Notes under the pieces: model-generated
Database searches by the model: none
Seen by the model: the letters and a program-made list of their open reading frames with translations, nothing else
Told to the model about the DNA's origin: nothing
Part shown: positions 6,849 to 15,157 of the stretch, piece after piece
Position numbering within the stretch: position 1 is the first letter of the stretch
Layout of the letters: each line of letters opens with the position of its first letter
NCBI RefSeq assembly: GCF_003985125.1
Contig: NZ_ML133584.1
Location: 1 to 64,000, forward strand
Origin: Rhizobium phaseoli
GTDB taxonomy: Bacteria; Pseudomonadota; Alphaproteobacteria; Rhizobiales; Rhizobiaceae
DNA length: 64,000 nucleotides
Direction: 5' to 3'
Position numbers and translations under genes: made by a program

Positions 6849-8470
6849 CTGAACCCACAAATCAGGCCGCCTACACAGCCGTCGGAGCGCAAACTGGTGC
6901 CCATAGGAGACCTGCAGCCCGGTTACGGCGACTGCTGTCGGCGGAGATCGCAATCATCATCGTCAGCTTGGTCTGCGCAGCCATGCTCGCATTGCCGGCG
7001 AGAACCATCAATGCCGCCTTCATCAATGACGTGTTGGTCTTCATCGACGGTGCGCATCGCATCGCCTTAGGTCAGGTGCCGAATCGCGATTTTCACACGG
7101 CGCTCGGGCCGCTCGTGTTTTACATTCCCGCTGCGGGATACTTTCTGTCAGGAAATTTCGGAGCTGCCATCCCACTGGGGATGGCGATCGTCCTTGTCGC
7201 CTTCATTCCCGCGATGATCCGTGTCCTTGTGTCGCGCCTCGGCCCTCCATTGGCAGCCGCGCTCGGCATATTCCTTATCCTCATTCTCGCAGCTCCGATC
7301 AACCTCGGCAGTTCCATCTGGTACCCTTCCTTTGCGATGTTCTATAACCGCATCGGTTGGGTCGCTCTCGGCCTGTTGCTGGTTATGTATCTGGCGCCGC
7401 AGTCGCAAAGCAGGCACAACGATATTGCCGATGCTCTGGCCGCCGCCTTTCTTCTGCTTGTCTCGTTCTACACCAAGGTGACCTACGGGCTTGCCGGGAT
7501 CGGCCTGATCCTGATCATCCTATTCGATCGGCAACAACGCCGCTGGGGCGTGGCAACCCTGCTGCTGACGGGGCTGGCGATGGTCGTCATCGAATACTTC
7601 TGGCGCGGAACCGCCCAGCACATCGATGACCTTCGGGCCGCGGCCCGCGTCAGCGGCGGTCATGATGTCGGCAGTATTCTGAAGAATCTACGCGAAAACC
7701 TGTCCGATCTGACCGTATTCGCGGCCGTCGCCTGGCTTGCCATCAGGCGAAGCCGCAGCCTGCGGGATCTACTCTTCTGCGGGTTTTGCGCAGGCGCCGG
7801 CGTGGCGCTCATCAATCAGAATGCCCACAGCTGGGGCATCATCACACTTTATTGCGGAGCAACCGTGCTGGCGCAGAAAACGGCCTGGTTTCAACCTGGC
7901 AATCTTGGCACACCAGCAGGACGCGTAGCTCGTGCTGCCGGCGCTCTGCCGTTGGTCGTCATCTTGTTCCTGTTGCCGCCGATCGTGCACCACAGCGCGG
8001 CCGTCGCCCTCCATACAGCCCTCGCGGCCGAGAAGGCGGGACAGTCTCTCGGTCTGCCGCGATTTGGCGATCTACGGGAAGTCGATCCACCTGGTGGGGA
8101 GCCCGATTTCATAAGACGCTACCTCGACGACATCGTCAGCGGCGGTGCGCTTCTCCAGTCTCTGCCGGTTCCCGCCGAACGGGTTTTCGTCCTCGATTTC
8201 GCAAACCCCTTCTCGGCCGGACTGGGTATACGCCCGCCCGCCGGTGACACCGCCTGGCTTCACTGGAACCGCAACATCAATGAAAAGTCCTATATCCCGC
8301 CGGACGTGCTCTTTGCCGACGTCAAGATCGTCATGGTGCCCAAAACAGGGATCAACAGCCTGCCGCTGCAGGAACTGTATGGCCCGTTCCTTTCGGCGAA
8401 TTTTCATGTGGTGCGCAAGACATCCGAATGGACAATTTATGAATGGCGCCCAGGCAAAGGCCCAAAGTGA
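6845..8470 (+). CDS. polytopic GT-C-like glycosyltransferase candidate A
   Basis: A 541-residue integral membrane protein with many hydrophobic segments and a soluble C-terminal tail of about 130 residues. After the first helix come INDVLVFIDG (60-69), an acidic motif in the first outer loop, and GQVPNRDFHT-x-LGPL, resembling the G-x-PYRDF...PL signature of PMT/ArnT-type GT-C enzymes that use polyprenyl-phospho-sugars. GTG 6845 overlaps the SDR stop and has AGAGG eight bases upstream; an earlier ATG at 6782 would overlap the SDR by 67 bases. It probably transfers the pentose made by the upstream genes; the acceptor is unknown. Confidence 0.65.
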   Translation: MTEPTNQAAYTAVGAQTGAHRRPAARLRRLLSAEIAIIIVSLVCAAMLALPARTINAAFINDVLVFIDGAHRIALGQVPNRDFHTALGPLVFYIPAAGYFLSGNFGAAIPLGMAIVLVAFIPAMIRVLVSRLGPPLAAALGIFLILILAAPINLGSSIWYPSFAMFYNRIGWVALGLLLVMYLAPQSQSRHNDIADALAAAFLLLVSFYTKVTYGLAGIGLILIILFDRQQRRWGVATLLLTGLAMVVIEYFWRGTAQHIDDLRAAARVSGGHDVGSILKNLRENLSDLTVFAAVAWLAIRRSRSLRDLLFCGFCAGAGVALINQNAHSWGIITLYCGATVLAQKTAWFQPGNLGTPAGRVARAAGALPLVVILFLLPPIVHHSAAVALHTALAAEKAGQSLGLPRFGDLREVDPPGGEPDFIRRYLDDIVSGGALLQSLPVPAERVFVLDFANPFSAGLGIRPPAGDTAWLHWNRNINEKSYIPPDVLFADVKIVMVPKTGINSLPLQELYGPFLSANFHVVRKTSEWTIYEWRPGKGPK

Positions 8471-8476
8471 GGCGAG

Positions 8477-10069
8477 GTGACGCGAGCATCCACGTCGATA
8501 TCGCAGAAAGATCGATCGTTACCGGCCGTTCAGTTGAACCGGTGGCGTGCCATTGTCCCCGGCATCGGATTGCTTCTTGCCGGCCTCCTCGCTCTGCCTG
8601 GCGCAACGGTCACAACCAAATACGTCAACGACCTCCTGGTTTTCCTTGATGGCGCACATCGGATCGCGGCTGGACAGGTGCCGAGTGTCGATTTCCACAC
8701 ACCTCTCGGGCCGCTGACATTCTATATCCCGGCTGTCGGCTACGCTCTATCCGGCAGCATGGGCGCGGCAATGCCAGTGGGAATGTCCCTGCTGACCCTG
8801 CTGTTTTCGTTCGTCGCCGCCGAAATCGTCGGCAGCCGAATGCATTGGGCGCTCGGGCTGCCGCTGGCAACCTGTCTGCTTCTGGTGCTCGCGGCTCCTG
8901 CAAACCCGGGCGAACGGATCGGGGAACTCACCTTTGCCATGTTCTACAACCGGATCGGCTGGGCGTCACTCGGCTTGCTGTTGGTCATGTACCTATGCCG
9001 CTTGCCTGGCGCCACCAGCGGCAAAGGGACGGACGCAGCGTGTGCCAGTTTCCTCGTGCTGCTGATGCTTTACACCAAGATCACATACGGTGTGGTGGGC
9101 CTTGCTTTTCTGGTATTCATGCTTTTTGACCGTCGCCAGATCGGTTGGGTCACGCTCGCGTTTGGGATGATCATTGTGAGCGTCCTGGCGATTGAGGCAG
9201 TCTGGGGCGGAGGGGTCAACTACCTTCTCGACATCCGTCTTGCCGGGAAGAACAGCGGCGGTTTCCCAACGATGACAGCAATTGGTCACGTGGTACGGAG
9301 CAATTTCGTCGACCTTCTTGCTTACCTGGCTGTCGCCGTCATCCTTCTCATCCTAACGCCAACCTATCGGCATCTGCTCTTTGCCGGCTTCTGTATGACA
9401 ACAGGAATCCTCCTGATCGAGCAGAACTTCCAGTTTTTTGGGATTCTGACGCTCGGAGCGGGCGCTGCCGTGCTCTCGGAATGTTTATTTCGCGCCGAGC
9501 ATCGCTCCCGGTATGCAAGAACGCGGATCGCGCTGCCGCTGCTCGTGGCATTTCTGCTTCTGCCGGCTGCGGCCGGCAATGCTGCGTCGCTTGTCCTTCA
9601 TGCCGCTTATTCGGCCGGAGGGCGAGGCGAAGCTATTCCGCTGCCTGCCTTTTCCCGGGTTCGGGTTGTAGAGATGTGGAGTCCCGGTCAACTCGATTAT
9701 TTCCGAAGATACAACCGCACGCTTGCCGATGGCGCCGCAGCCCTTTCGCAATTGGATGGCGGCTCTGAGCGTGTCGCCGTTCTCGATTTCGTTAATCCGT
9801 TTTCCGCCGGCCTCCGTCTCCCGCCGCCGGTCGGAGACAGCGTCTGGTACCACTGGGGACGCACTCTCGGGCCTGAATATCATCCAGCCGCGGAAGAGAT
9901 GTTCGCCGATGTCGACCTGATCCTCGACCCGAAGTGGCCCATTGAAATCTGGACAGGAAACGGCATGCGGGACGTCTATGCGCATTATAGAGCCCGCCAC
10001 TATCACCTCGTACGGGAGACGGCCGATTGGCGCATCTACCGCAAGAACGCCTCGCCGGCGAGTGGTTAA
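8477..10069 (+). CDS. polytopic GT-C-like glycosyltransferase candidate B (paralogue of A)
   Basis: A 530-residue paralogue of the preceding protein, collinear over its whole length: NDLLVFLDGA (51-60), GQVPSVDFHTPLGPL (from 66), a shared FAMFYNRIGW segment, and a C-terminal VLDFVNPFSAGL motif also found in A. The pair arose by tandem duplication and both copies look intact. A GTG start at 8477 lies six bases after the upstream stop, next to GGCGAGG. The family has no assigned function I can name; a polyprenyl-phospho-pentose-dependent transferase role follows from the motif and the operon. Confidence 0.65.
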   Translation: MTRASTSISQKDRSLPAVQLNRWRAIVPGIGLLLAGLLALPGATVTTKYVNDLLVFLDGAHRIAAGQVPSVDFHTPLGPLTFYIPAVGYALSGSMGAAMPVGMSLLTLLFSFVAAEIVGSRMHWALGLPLATCLLLVLAAPANPGERIGELTFAMFYNRIGWASLGLLLVMYLCRLPGATSGKGTDAACASFLVLLMLYTKITYGVVGLAFLVFMLFDRRQIGWVTLAFGMIIVSVLAIEAVWGGGVNYLLDIRLAGKNSGGFPTMTAIGHVVRSNFVDLLAYLAVAVILLILTPTYRHLLFAGFCMTTGILLIEQNFQFFGILTLGAGAAVLSECLFRAEHRSRYARTRIALPLLVAFLLLPAAAGNAASLVLHAAYSAGGRGEAIPLPAFSRVRVVEMWSPGQLDYFRRYNRTLADGAAALSQLDGGSERVAVLDFVNPFSAGLRLPPPVGDSVWYHWGRTLGPEYHPAAEEMFADVDLILDPKWPIEIWTGNGMRDVYAHYRARHYHLVRETADWRIYRKNASPASG

Positions 10070-10144
10070 TCCTGCAATCTCGGCAATTCTGTTCCAAGCG
10101 CTCGATATGATGCGAAGGCACACGCAAATTGTCGGTCTGTCCGG

Positions 10145-10603
10145 TTACTCCCCAAGCGGATGGGAGATGTCCGTAGTGGAGGCCGAGATTGTCAGACCAC
10201 GGCTTTCCGCCTGCCCCATCGCCGTCACCAGTGCGATGATCGATGCACGGATAGCGGGATCGGCGATCTTCAGAAAAGCCCGATTGAGGACCAGTCCCTC
10301 TTTGGTCTGCAGGAATTCAGCGACCGGATCGGTGCGGTCCCGTCCACCTAGCCCTGGCGCTGCCACCGGCTCGGAGTCGCCCTGCTCGAAAAAGAAGCTC
10401 GGTGAGGTGTGAAGCACTTCGGCGATCCGCTGCAAACGACTTGCGCCGATGCGGTTGATGCCCTTCTCGTATTTTTGAACTTGCTGAAAGGTCACGCCGA
10501 TCTGCTCGGCAAGCCGCTCCTGGCTCATTCCGAGCAACTGCCGGCGCGTCCTGATGCGCGCTCCGACATAGCTGTCTATGGCATTTGGTGTCTTGACGTT
10601 CAT
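10145..10603 (-). CDS. XRE-family transcriptional regulator (PraR-like)
   Basis: A 152-residue protein with a Cro/C1 helix-turn-helix at about residues 13-68 (RIRTRRQLLGMSQERLAEQI, then VQKYEKGINR) followed by FFFEQ and a variable C-terminal half. This layout is common among rhizobial XRE regulators of the PraR/SinR type. It converges on the glycosyltransferase pair and diverges from the MFS exporter at 10955, so it may control that exporter and itself through the inverted repeats between them. The ligand is unknown. Confidence 0.8.
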   Translation of the reverse strand: MNVKTPNAIDSYVGARIRTRRQLLGMSQERLAEQIGVTFQQVQKYEKGINRIGASRLQRIAEVLHTSPSFFFEQGDSEPVAAPGLGGRDRTDPVAEFLQTKEGLVLNRAFLKIADPAIRASIIALVTAMGQAESRGLTISASTTDISHPLGE

Positions 10604-10657
10604 TGGGTATTTTCAGCCTCGATCGCATTTCAATCGGCGCAGCTGTAGTGCCCCTCT

Positions 10658-10680
10658 GAACCGTTTTCCACGGTTCTTTT
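10658..10680 (+). terminator. hairpin followed by TTTT
   Basis: GAACCGT (10658-10664) and ACGGTTC (10670-10676) form a 7-bp stem with a TTTCC loop, followed by TTTT on the plus strand. It looks like a small intrinsic terminator, but no annotated plus-strand gene ends here. It may end a short leader or small RNA, or be part of an operator. Confidence 0.35.
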
Positions 10681-10703
10681 CGTATAGCCTACCGCATATA
10701 CGA
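10680..10703. promoter_or_regulatory. inverted repeat TCGTATA-N10-TATACGA
   Basis: Perfect 7-bp arms spaced by ten bases place the two half-sites about 1.6 helical turns apart, a usual geometry for a dimeric repressor. It is a candidate operator for the neighbouring XRE protein. Confidence 0.45.
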
Positions 10704-10954
10704 TGATCCCGGCTGACTGTGATATGAAAACCCCCATCGGAAAGAGGCGCGCCTGCGCAAGAACCCGCCCGACGAAGGAAAAACGAACAAAAGCCGTACC
10801 GATTCCGGACAAACCGGGCTGGCGATTGCGGCCAGGCGTGGGTTAAATGCTTTTCAGCGACCGTCGCTCGACCGTCTCGCCAGCCCCGATCGCCGCAAAT
10901 CCATCGAAAACGAATGCAGCACGGCACCGATCGTGCCGTTCAGGAGAGATATTG

Positions 10955-12157
10955 ATGGCAACCGTTGCCGAAGGCGCGCCCCGTTTCGAAAAAACGACCA
11001 TGTCTATTCTGATGGCAGTCAGCTTCTGTCATATGCTGAACGACATCATGCAGTCGCTGCTTGCCTCGCTCTACCCGCTGTTCAAGGCGAATTACGACTT
11101 GGACTTCGTGCAGATCGGCCTTCTTACCATGACGTTTCAGGTCACCGCTTCCTTGCTGCAGCCGGTGGTCGGGATCGTCACCGACCGCTGGCCGATGCCC
11201 TATTCTCTGCCGGTCGGCATGGGGAGCACCTTTTGCGGTCTTATTCTGCTCGGCAACGCCGGCAGTTTCGCACTGCTGCTGCTGGCGGCAAGCCTGATCG
11301 GCTTCGGTTCGGCGGTCTTCCATCCGGAATCCTCGCGTGTTGCCCGTCTTGCCTCCGGTGGTCGCCACGGTTTTGCGCAGTCCTTTTTTCAGGTCGGCGG
11401 CAATGCCGGCCAGGCGATCGGTCCGCTGCTCGCCGCCTTCATCGTGCTGCCGCTCGGGCAGCACAGCGTCTCGTGGTTTGCCGCCATCGCCATGGTCGGC
11501 ATGATCGTGCTGAGCTGGGTGGGCAACTGGTACATGGGCCATAGGCGCCAGAACGCCAGCAGGGCTGCAGTCAGTCGAACCCTGCCGCTGCCGCAAAACA
11601 GGGTCGTCTGGGCGCTGCTGATCCTCGTGCTGCTGACGGCAACGAAGAACGTCTACATGGCGAGCGTATCCAGCTACTTCACCTTCTATGTCATCGACAA
11701 GTTCGAACTCAGCGTGCAACAGGCGCAGATGATGCTTTTCCTGTTCCTCGCCTCGGTCGCCGTCGGCACTTTCCTCGGTGGACCGATCGGCGATCGCTTC
11801 GGTGCCCGTTTCGTCATCTGGTTTTCGATCCTCGGCGTCATTCCCTTCGCATTGTTGCTTCCCTATGCAAATCTTCTCTGGACGGGCGTGCTCAGCGTCG
11901 TCATCGGCCTGATCTTCGCATCGGCATTTTCGGCAATCGTCGTCTTTGCCCAGGAGTTGGTACCGGGCCGCGTCGGCCTGATTGCCGGCGTCTTCTTCGG
12001 CTTCGCGTTCGGGGCAGGGGGGCTTGGTGCGGCGCTGCTCGGTGAGTTTGCCGATACACACGGCATCGACTTCGTCTATCGCATCTGCTCCTACCTGCCG
12101 CTGCTCGGCCTTCTGACGGTCTTCCTGCCGCGCATCCCGAAGCAGAAATCGGTCTGA
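10955..12157 (+). CDS. MFS transporter, fosmidomycin-resistance (Fsr) type
   Basis: A 400-residue major-facilitator protein with about 12 helices, matching the Fsr subfamily: an N-terminal FCHMLNDIMQSLLASLYP segment, GIVTDRW after helix 2, and GFGSAVFHPESSRVAR with the HPE motif of this group. Members export small drugs or toxic metabolites by proton antiport. ATG 10955 is preceded by AGGAGA; the open frame extends upstream without a better start. It diverges from the XRE gene. Confidence 0.82.
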   Translation: MATVAEGAPRFEKTTMSILMAVSFCHMLNDIMQSLLASLYPLFKANYDLDFVQIGLLTMTFQVTASLLQPVVGIVTDRWPMPYSLPVGMGSTFCGLILLGNAGSFALLLLAASLIGFGSAVFHPESSRVARLASGGRHGFAQSFFQVGGNAGQAIGPLLAAFIVLPLGQHSVSWFAAIAMVGMIVLSWVGNWYMGHRRQNASRAAVSRTLPLPQNRVVWALLILVLLTATKNVYMASVSSYFTFYVIDKFELSVQQAQMMLFLFLASVAVGTFLGGPIGDRFGARFVIWFSILGVIPFALLLPYANLLWTGVLSVVIGLIFASAFSAIVVFAQELVPGRVGLIAGVFFGFAFGAGGLGAALLGEFADTHGIDFVYRICSYLPLLGLLTVFLPRIPKQKSV

Positions 12158-12504
12158 GGCCATACGTCCAGCGATCGATGCGTAGATTTCCTCCGCACCT
12201 TGGATGGGGAGGATTGGCACGGCTTTACCTGATGTCGGGCACCTGCGACTAGTCAACTGCTGCGCCATCACGATCTCGGCAGACGCGCCCGCAAGCTCCG
12301 CTTTCATTCTTTAGAACATTCTTACGGGCCGCAATTAATCCATAAATTTGATGGAAATTTATCCTGCCGATATTCATAGCAGGGCAAGAGTTTTTCAGGC
12401 CCTTCCTTCACATCAGACTTTCGTGCTTCGCCCCCGATACGCGCATTTGCCATGCTCAGCCTGCTCGGGGCGTTCGGCCTCATTCAGTCAGACGGGATAT
12501 AATA
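12158..12504. other. intergenic region upstream of metQ-like gene
   Basis: A 347-base gap with no supported gene. The centre (about 12300-12365) is AT-rich against its surroundings and carries an inverted repeat at 12342-12362, so the promoter is probably there. I looked for an obvious SAM-II-type riboswitch by eye and could not confirm one. Confidence 0.4.
12342..12362. promoter_or_regulatory. AT-rich inverted repeat ATAAATTT-N5-AAATTTAT
   Basis: Perfect 8-bp arms separated by GATGG lie about 145 bases upstream of the metQ-like start in the only AT-rich part of the gap. Candidate operator or UP-type element; the protein that binds is not known. Confidence 0.35.
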
Positions 12505-13344
12505 ATGACCAACAACAAAAAACTTCACGGACTACAGCTTTCGCGCCGGGTGGCTCTTGCCGCCGTCGCCGTTTCCGCTGCCGCGCTTTTTACCTTTGCA
12601 GCACCCGCTCCCTCATTCGCCGAGGACAAGTCGATCAAGGTCGGGATCATGGCCGGCGAAGAGGAGGACATCTGGCGTGTGGTCACAAGTGAGGCGGCCA
12701 AGAAAGGTCTCAAGATCGAGACCGTCGTCTTCAACGACTATACGCAGCCGAACGAAGCGCTGGAGCGCGGCGAAATCGACGCCAATGCCTTCCAGCACCA
12801 GCCCTATCTCGACAACCAGATCAAGCAGCACGGCTACCACATCACTCGGGTCGGCTATACCGGTGTCTGGCCGATCGGCCTTTACACCAAGAAGTACAAA
12901 TCCGTCGCGGAGATTCCGGAAGGCGCCGTCATAGGCGTGCCGAACGATCCCTCCAACGAAGGCCGGGCGCTGCGCGTTCTCCAGAACGAGGGCCTGATCA
13001 AATTGAAGGACGGCACCGGCATTCTCGCGACGGTCGCCGACGTCACCGACAATCCGAAGAAGATCGAAATCAAGGAGCTCGACGCAGGCATCGTCGGCCG
13101 TTCGATCGACGATCTGGATGCCGGTGTCGTCAACACCGACTGGGCGCTGAAGAGCGGTCTTTCTCCGGCCGAACGCATTGCCCAGGAGCCGACCGCCGAC
13201 AATCCGTATCGCAACTTCATCGCGGTCAAGGACGACAACAAGGATGCGGATTGGGTCAAGACGCTTGTCTCTTCCTATCAGAACGACACCGTCAAGGCCG
13301 AGTTCGACAAGGTCTACAAGGGGACGGGTCTCAGCGCCTATTGA
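12505..13344 (+). CDS. metQ: MetQ/NlpA-family substrate-binding protein
   Basis: A 279-residue periplasmic binding protein with a cleavable Sec signal (hydrophobic to about residue 34, then SFAED) rather than a lipobox. The mature protein shows the MetQ pattern: VGIMAGEEEDIW, NDYTQPNEAL, IDANAFQHQPYLD and GVPNDPSNEGRAL. MetQ proteins bind methionine or its derivatives for MetNI. A GC hairpin follows the stop, then metN and metI on the same strand. The neighbouring flavin monooxygenase suggests an organosulfur substrate, but methionine is the default reading. Confidence 0.88.
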   Translation: MTNNKKLHGLQLSRRVALAAVAVSAAALFTFAAPAPSFAEDKSIKVGIMAGEEEDIWRVVTSEAAKKGLKIETVVFNDYTQPNEALERGEIDANAFQHQPYLDNQIKQHGYHITRVGYTGVWPIGLYTKKYKSVAEIPEGAVIGVPNDPSNEGRALRVLQNEGLIKLKDGTGILATVADVTDNPKKIEIKELDAGIVGRSIDDLDAGVVNTDWALKSGLSPAERIAQEPTADNPYRNFIAVKDDNKDADWVKTLVSSYQNDTVKAEFDKVYKGTGLSAY

Positions 13345-13378
13345 TCCGCAATAGGGCCGGGGTTAAGGCCTGCTAAGA

Positions 13379-13409
13379 GGCGGTCCGGGCGTTGCTTGCC
13401 CGGGCCGCC
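13379..13409 (+). terminator. metQ-metN intercistronic hairpin
   Basis: GGCGGTCCGGGC and GCCCGGGCCGCC pair as a 12-bp stem (one G-T pair) with a 7-base loop and only a short T stretch after it. It lies between the binding-protein and ATPase genes and probably acts as a partial terminator or 3'-end stabiliser that favours metQ mRNA. Confidence 0.6.
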
Positions 13410-13433
13410 TTCGGTATTTGTAAGGAAAAGCAC

Positions 13434-14522
13434 ATGAATTCCTTTGTTTCCAGCACGGCGATCGCGGCACAGCCGCAAGCGGCGGCTACCGAAGAGGTGG
13501 TGAAGCTGACCGATGTGAAGCGGCGGTTCGGAACTACACCCGCTCTCGACGGCATTTCGCTGAGCGTGAAGCGGGGCGAGATCCTCGGCATCATCGGCCG
13601 CAGCGGCGCCGGCAAATCGACGCTGATCCGCTGCCTGAACGGGCTGGAGCGCGTCGACAGCGGCGAGATCCTGATCGAAGGCCGCGATATAACGGCGCTT
13701 GCCGAACAGGACTTGCAGCCGCTGCGCCGCCGCATCGGCATGATCTTCCAGCATTTCAACCTGCTGTCTGCCAAGACAGTCGAGGAAAATGTCGCGCTGC
13801 CGCTGAAGATCGAGGGCGTCGCCAGGAACGAACGCTTGAAACGGGCGCATGAACTGCTCGATCTCGTCGGCCTGGCTGACAAGGCGAAAGCCTATCCCGC
13901 ATCCCTCTCCGGCGGCCAGAAACAGCGCGTCGGCATCGCCCGGGCGCTTGCGGCGCGTCCGGCGCTGCTGCTGTCAGACGAGGCAACGTCGGCGCTCGAT
14001 CCCGAGACGACCCGGTCGATCCTGTCCCTGCTCAAAGATATCAACAGCAAGCTCGGCCTGACCATTCTGCTGATCACGCATGAGATGGAAGTGGTGCGCG
14101 GTATTGCCGATCGCGTCGCGGTCATCGATGCCGGACGGATCGTCGAACAGGGACAGGTCTGGTCGGTCTTTGCCGATCCGCAGCAAACCATCACCAGGAG
14201 CCTGCTCGGCGGCATCCGCCCCCAGCTTCCCGATCATATCGCCGCCCGGCTGTCGGCGACGGCGGGCAACGAGGCGATCCTCAGCGTCGATCTCGCCGGG
14301 CCACAAGCGCAGGGTGCCCTGTTTGCCGAACTCTCGGCGGCGCTGCCGCATTCTTTCCGCCTCGTCCACGGCGGCATCGACCACATCCAGAACCAGCCGG
14401 TGGCACGGTTCTTCATCGCCGTTCCCGCACGCGACCCCGCGCTTGCGGAAAAGGTCGTACAATTTCTGACGGCCCGGTCCGCTCGGGTGGAGGTGCTTGG
14501 TTATGACACCGATCATGGTTGA
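13434..14522 (+). CDS. metN: MetN-type ABC transporter ATPase
   Basis: A 362-residue ATPase with Walker A GRSGAGKS (55-62), the Q-loop FQHFNLL, signature LSGGQKQRVGIARAL and Walker B LLLSDEATSALD. A C-terminal extension of about 90 residues corresponds to the NIL regulatory domain, which in MetN binds methionine and inhibits transport from inside. ATG 13434 has AAGGA upstream; an in-frame start at 13392 lies in the hairpin and is unlikely. The gene overlaps metI by 20 bases. Confidence 0.9.
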   Translation: MNSFVSSTAIAAQPQAAATEEVVKLTDVKRRFGTTPALDGISLSVKRGEILGIIGRSGAGKSTLIRCLNGLERVDSGEILIEGRDITALAEQDLQPLRRRIGMIFQHFNLLSAKTVEENVALPLKIEGVARNERLKRAHELLDLVGLADKAKAYPASLSGGQKQRVGIARALAARPALLLSDEATSALDPETTRSILSLLKDINSKLGLTILLITHEMEVVRGIADRVAVIDAGRIVEQGQVWSVFADPQQTITRSLLGGIRPQLPDHIAARLSATAGNEAILSVDLAGPQAQGALFAELSAALPHSFRLVHGGIDHIQNQPVARFFIAVPARDPALAEKVVQFLTARSARVEVLGYDTDHG

Positions 14523-15156
14523 ACTGCTTCTTCGCTCGCTGTGGGAGACGGTGCTGATGACCGTCGCCTCGGGCGTGATCTCGCTGGTCGCCGGCCTGCC
14601 GCTGGGCCTCGCGCTTGTTGTCACCGCACGCGGCGGCATCGCCGAAAATCTCTGGATCAACCGCACGCTCGGCGCCGTCATCAACGGTTTTCGGTCGGTC
14701 CCCTTCATCATCCTGCTGGTGGCGCTGATCCCGCTGACGCGGCTGATTGTCGGCACGGCGCTTGGCACATGGGCAGCCATCGTGCCGCTCGCCATCGCTG
14801 CGACTCCTTATTACGCCCGTATCGCAGAAGTGTCGTTGCGCGAGGTCGACCGTGGGCTGATCGATGCCGTGCGCGCCATGGGCGGCAATCGCTGGACGAT
14901 CGTGTGTGAAGTGCTGGTGCCCGAAGCGCTGCCCGGCATCGTCGCCGGTTTCACCGTCACGTTGGTGACCCTGATCGGCGCATCGGCGATGGCGGGCGCG
15001 ATCGGCGCCGGCGGCCTCGGCGATCTCGCCATTCGCTACGGCTATCAGCGCTTCGAGACCAACGTGATGATCGCGGTCGTCGCCGTCCTCATCGTCCTCG
15101 TCTGCGGCATCCAGTGGCTCGGCGACCGGCTGGTCGCCAGGCTGGATCGCAGATAG
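14503..15156 (+). CDS. metI: MetI-type ABC transporter permease
   Basis: A 217-residue permease with about five helices and the EAA-type loop DAVRAMGGNRWTIVCEVLVPEALPG that contacts MetN, the usual length for MetI. ATG 14503 is preceded by GGAGG nine bases upstream and overlaps the end of metN, indicating translational coupling. The stop is one base from the end of the convergent monooxygenase gene. Confidence 0.9.
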   Translation: MTPIMVELLLRSLWETVLMTVASGVISLVAGLPLGLALVVTARGGIAENLWINRTLGAVINGFRSVPFIILLVALIPLTRLIVGTALGTWAAIVPLAIAATPYYARIAEVSLREVDRGLIDAVRAMGGNRWTIVCEVLVPEALPGIVAGFTVTLVTLIGASAMAGAIGAGGLGDLAIRYGYQRFETNVMIAVVAVLIVLVCGIQWLGDRLVARLDRR

Positions 15157-15157
15157 G

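Larger units (their letters stand above)
10604..10954. other. divergent regulatory region between XRE and MFS genes
   Basis: This 351-base gap holds no supported gene. It contains two inverted repeats annotated separately (10658-10680 and 10680-10703). The ribosome site AGGAGA (10942-10947) for the MFS gene is at the right end. Promoters for both flanking genes are expected here. Confidence 0.5.

Noticed and set aside
10940..12307. Minus-strand open frame of 455 codons opposite the MFS gene
   Set aside because: Translation is rich in Glu, Asp, Arg and Gln without structure; the plus strand encodes a recognisable 12-helix transporter.
12158..12504. SAM-II-type riboswitch before metQ
   Set aside because: The family is known upstream of rhizobial methionine genes, but I could not trace its conserved pseudoknot pairing here by eye; a covariance-model search would decide.
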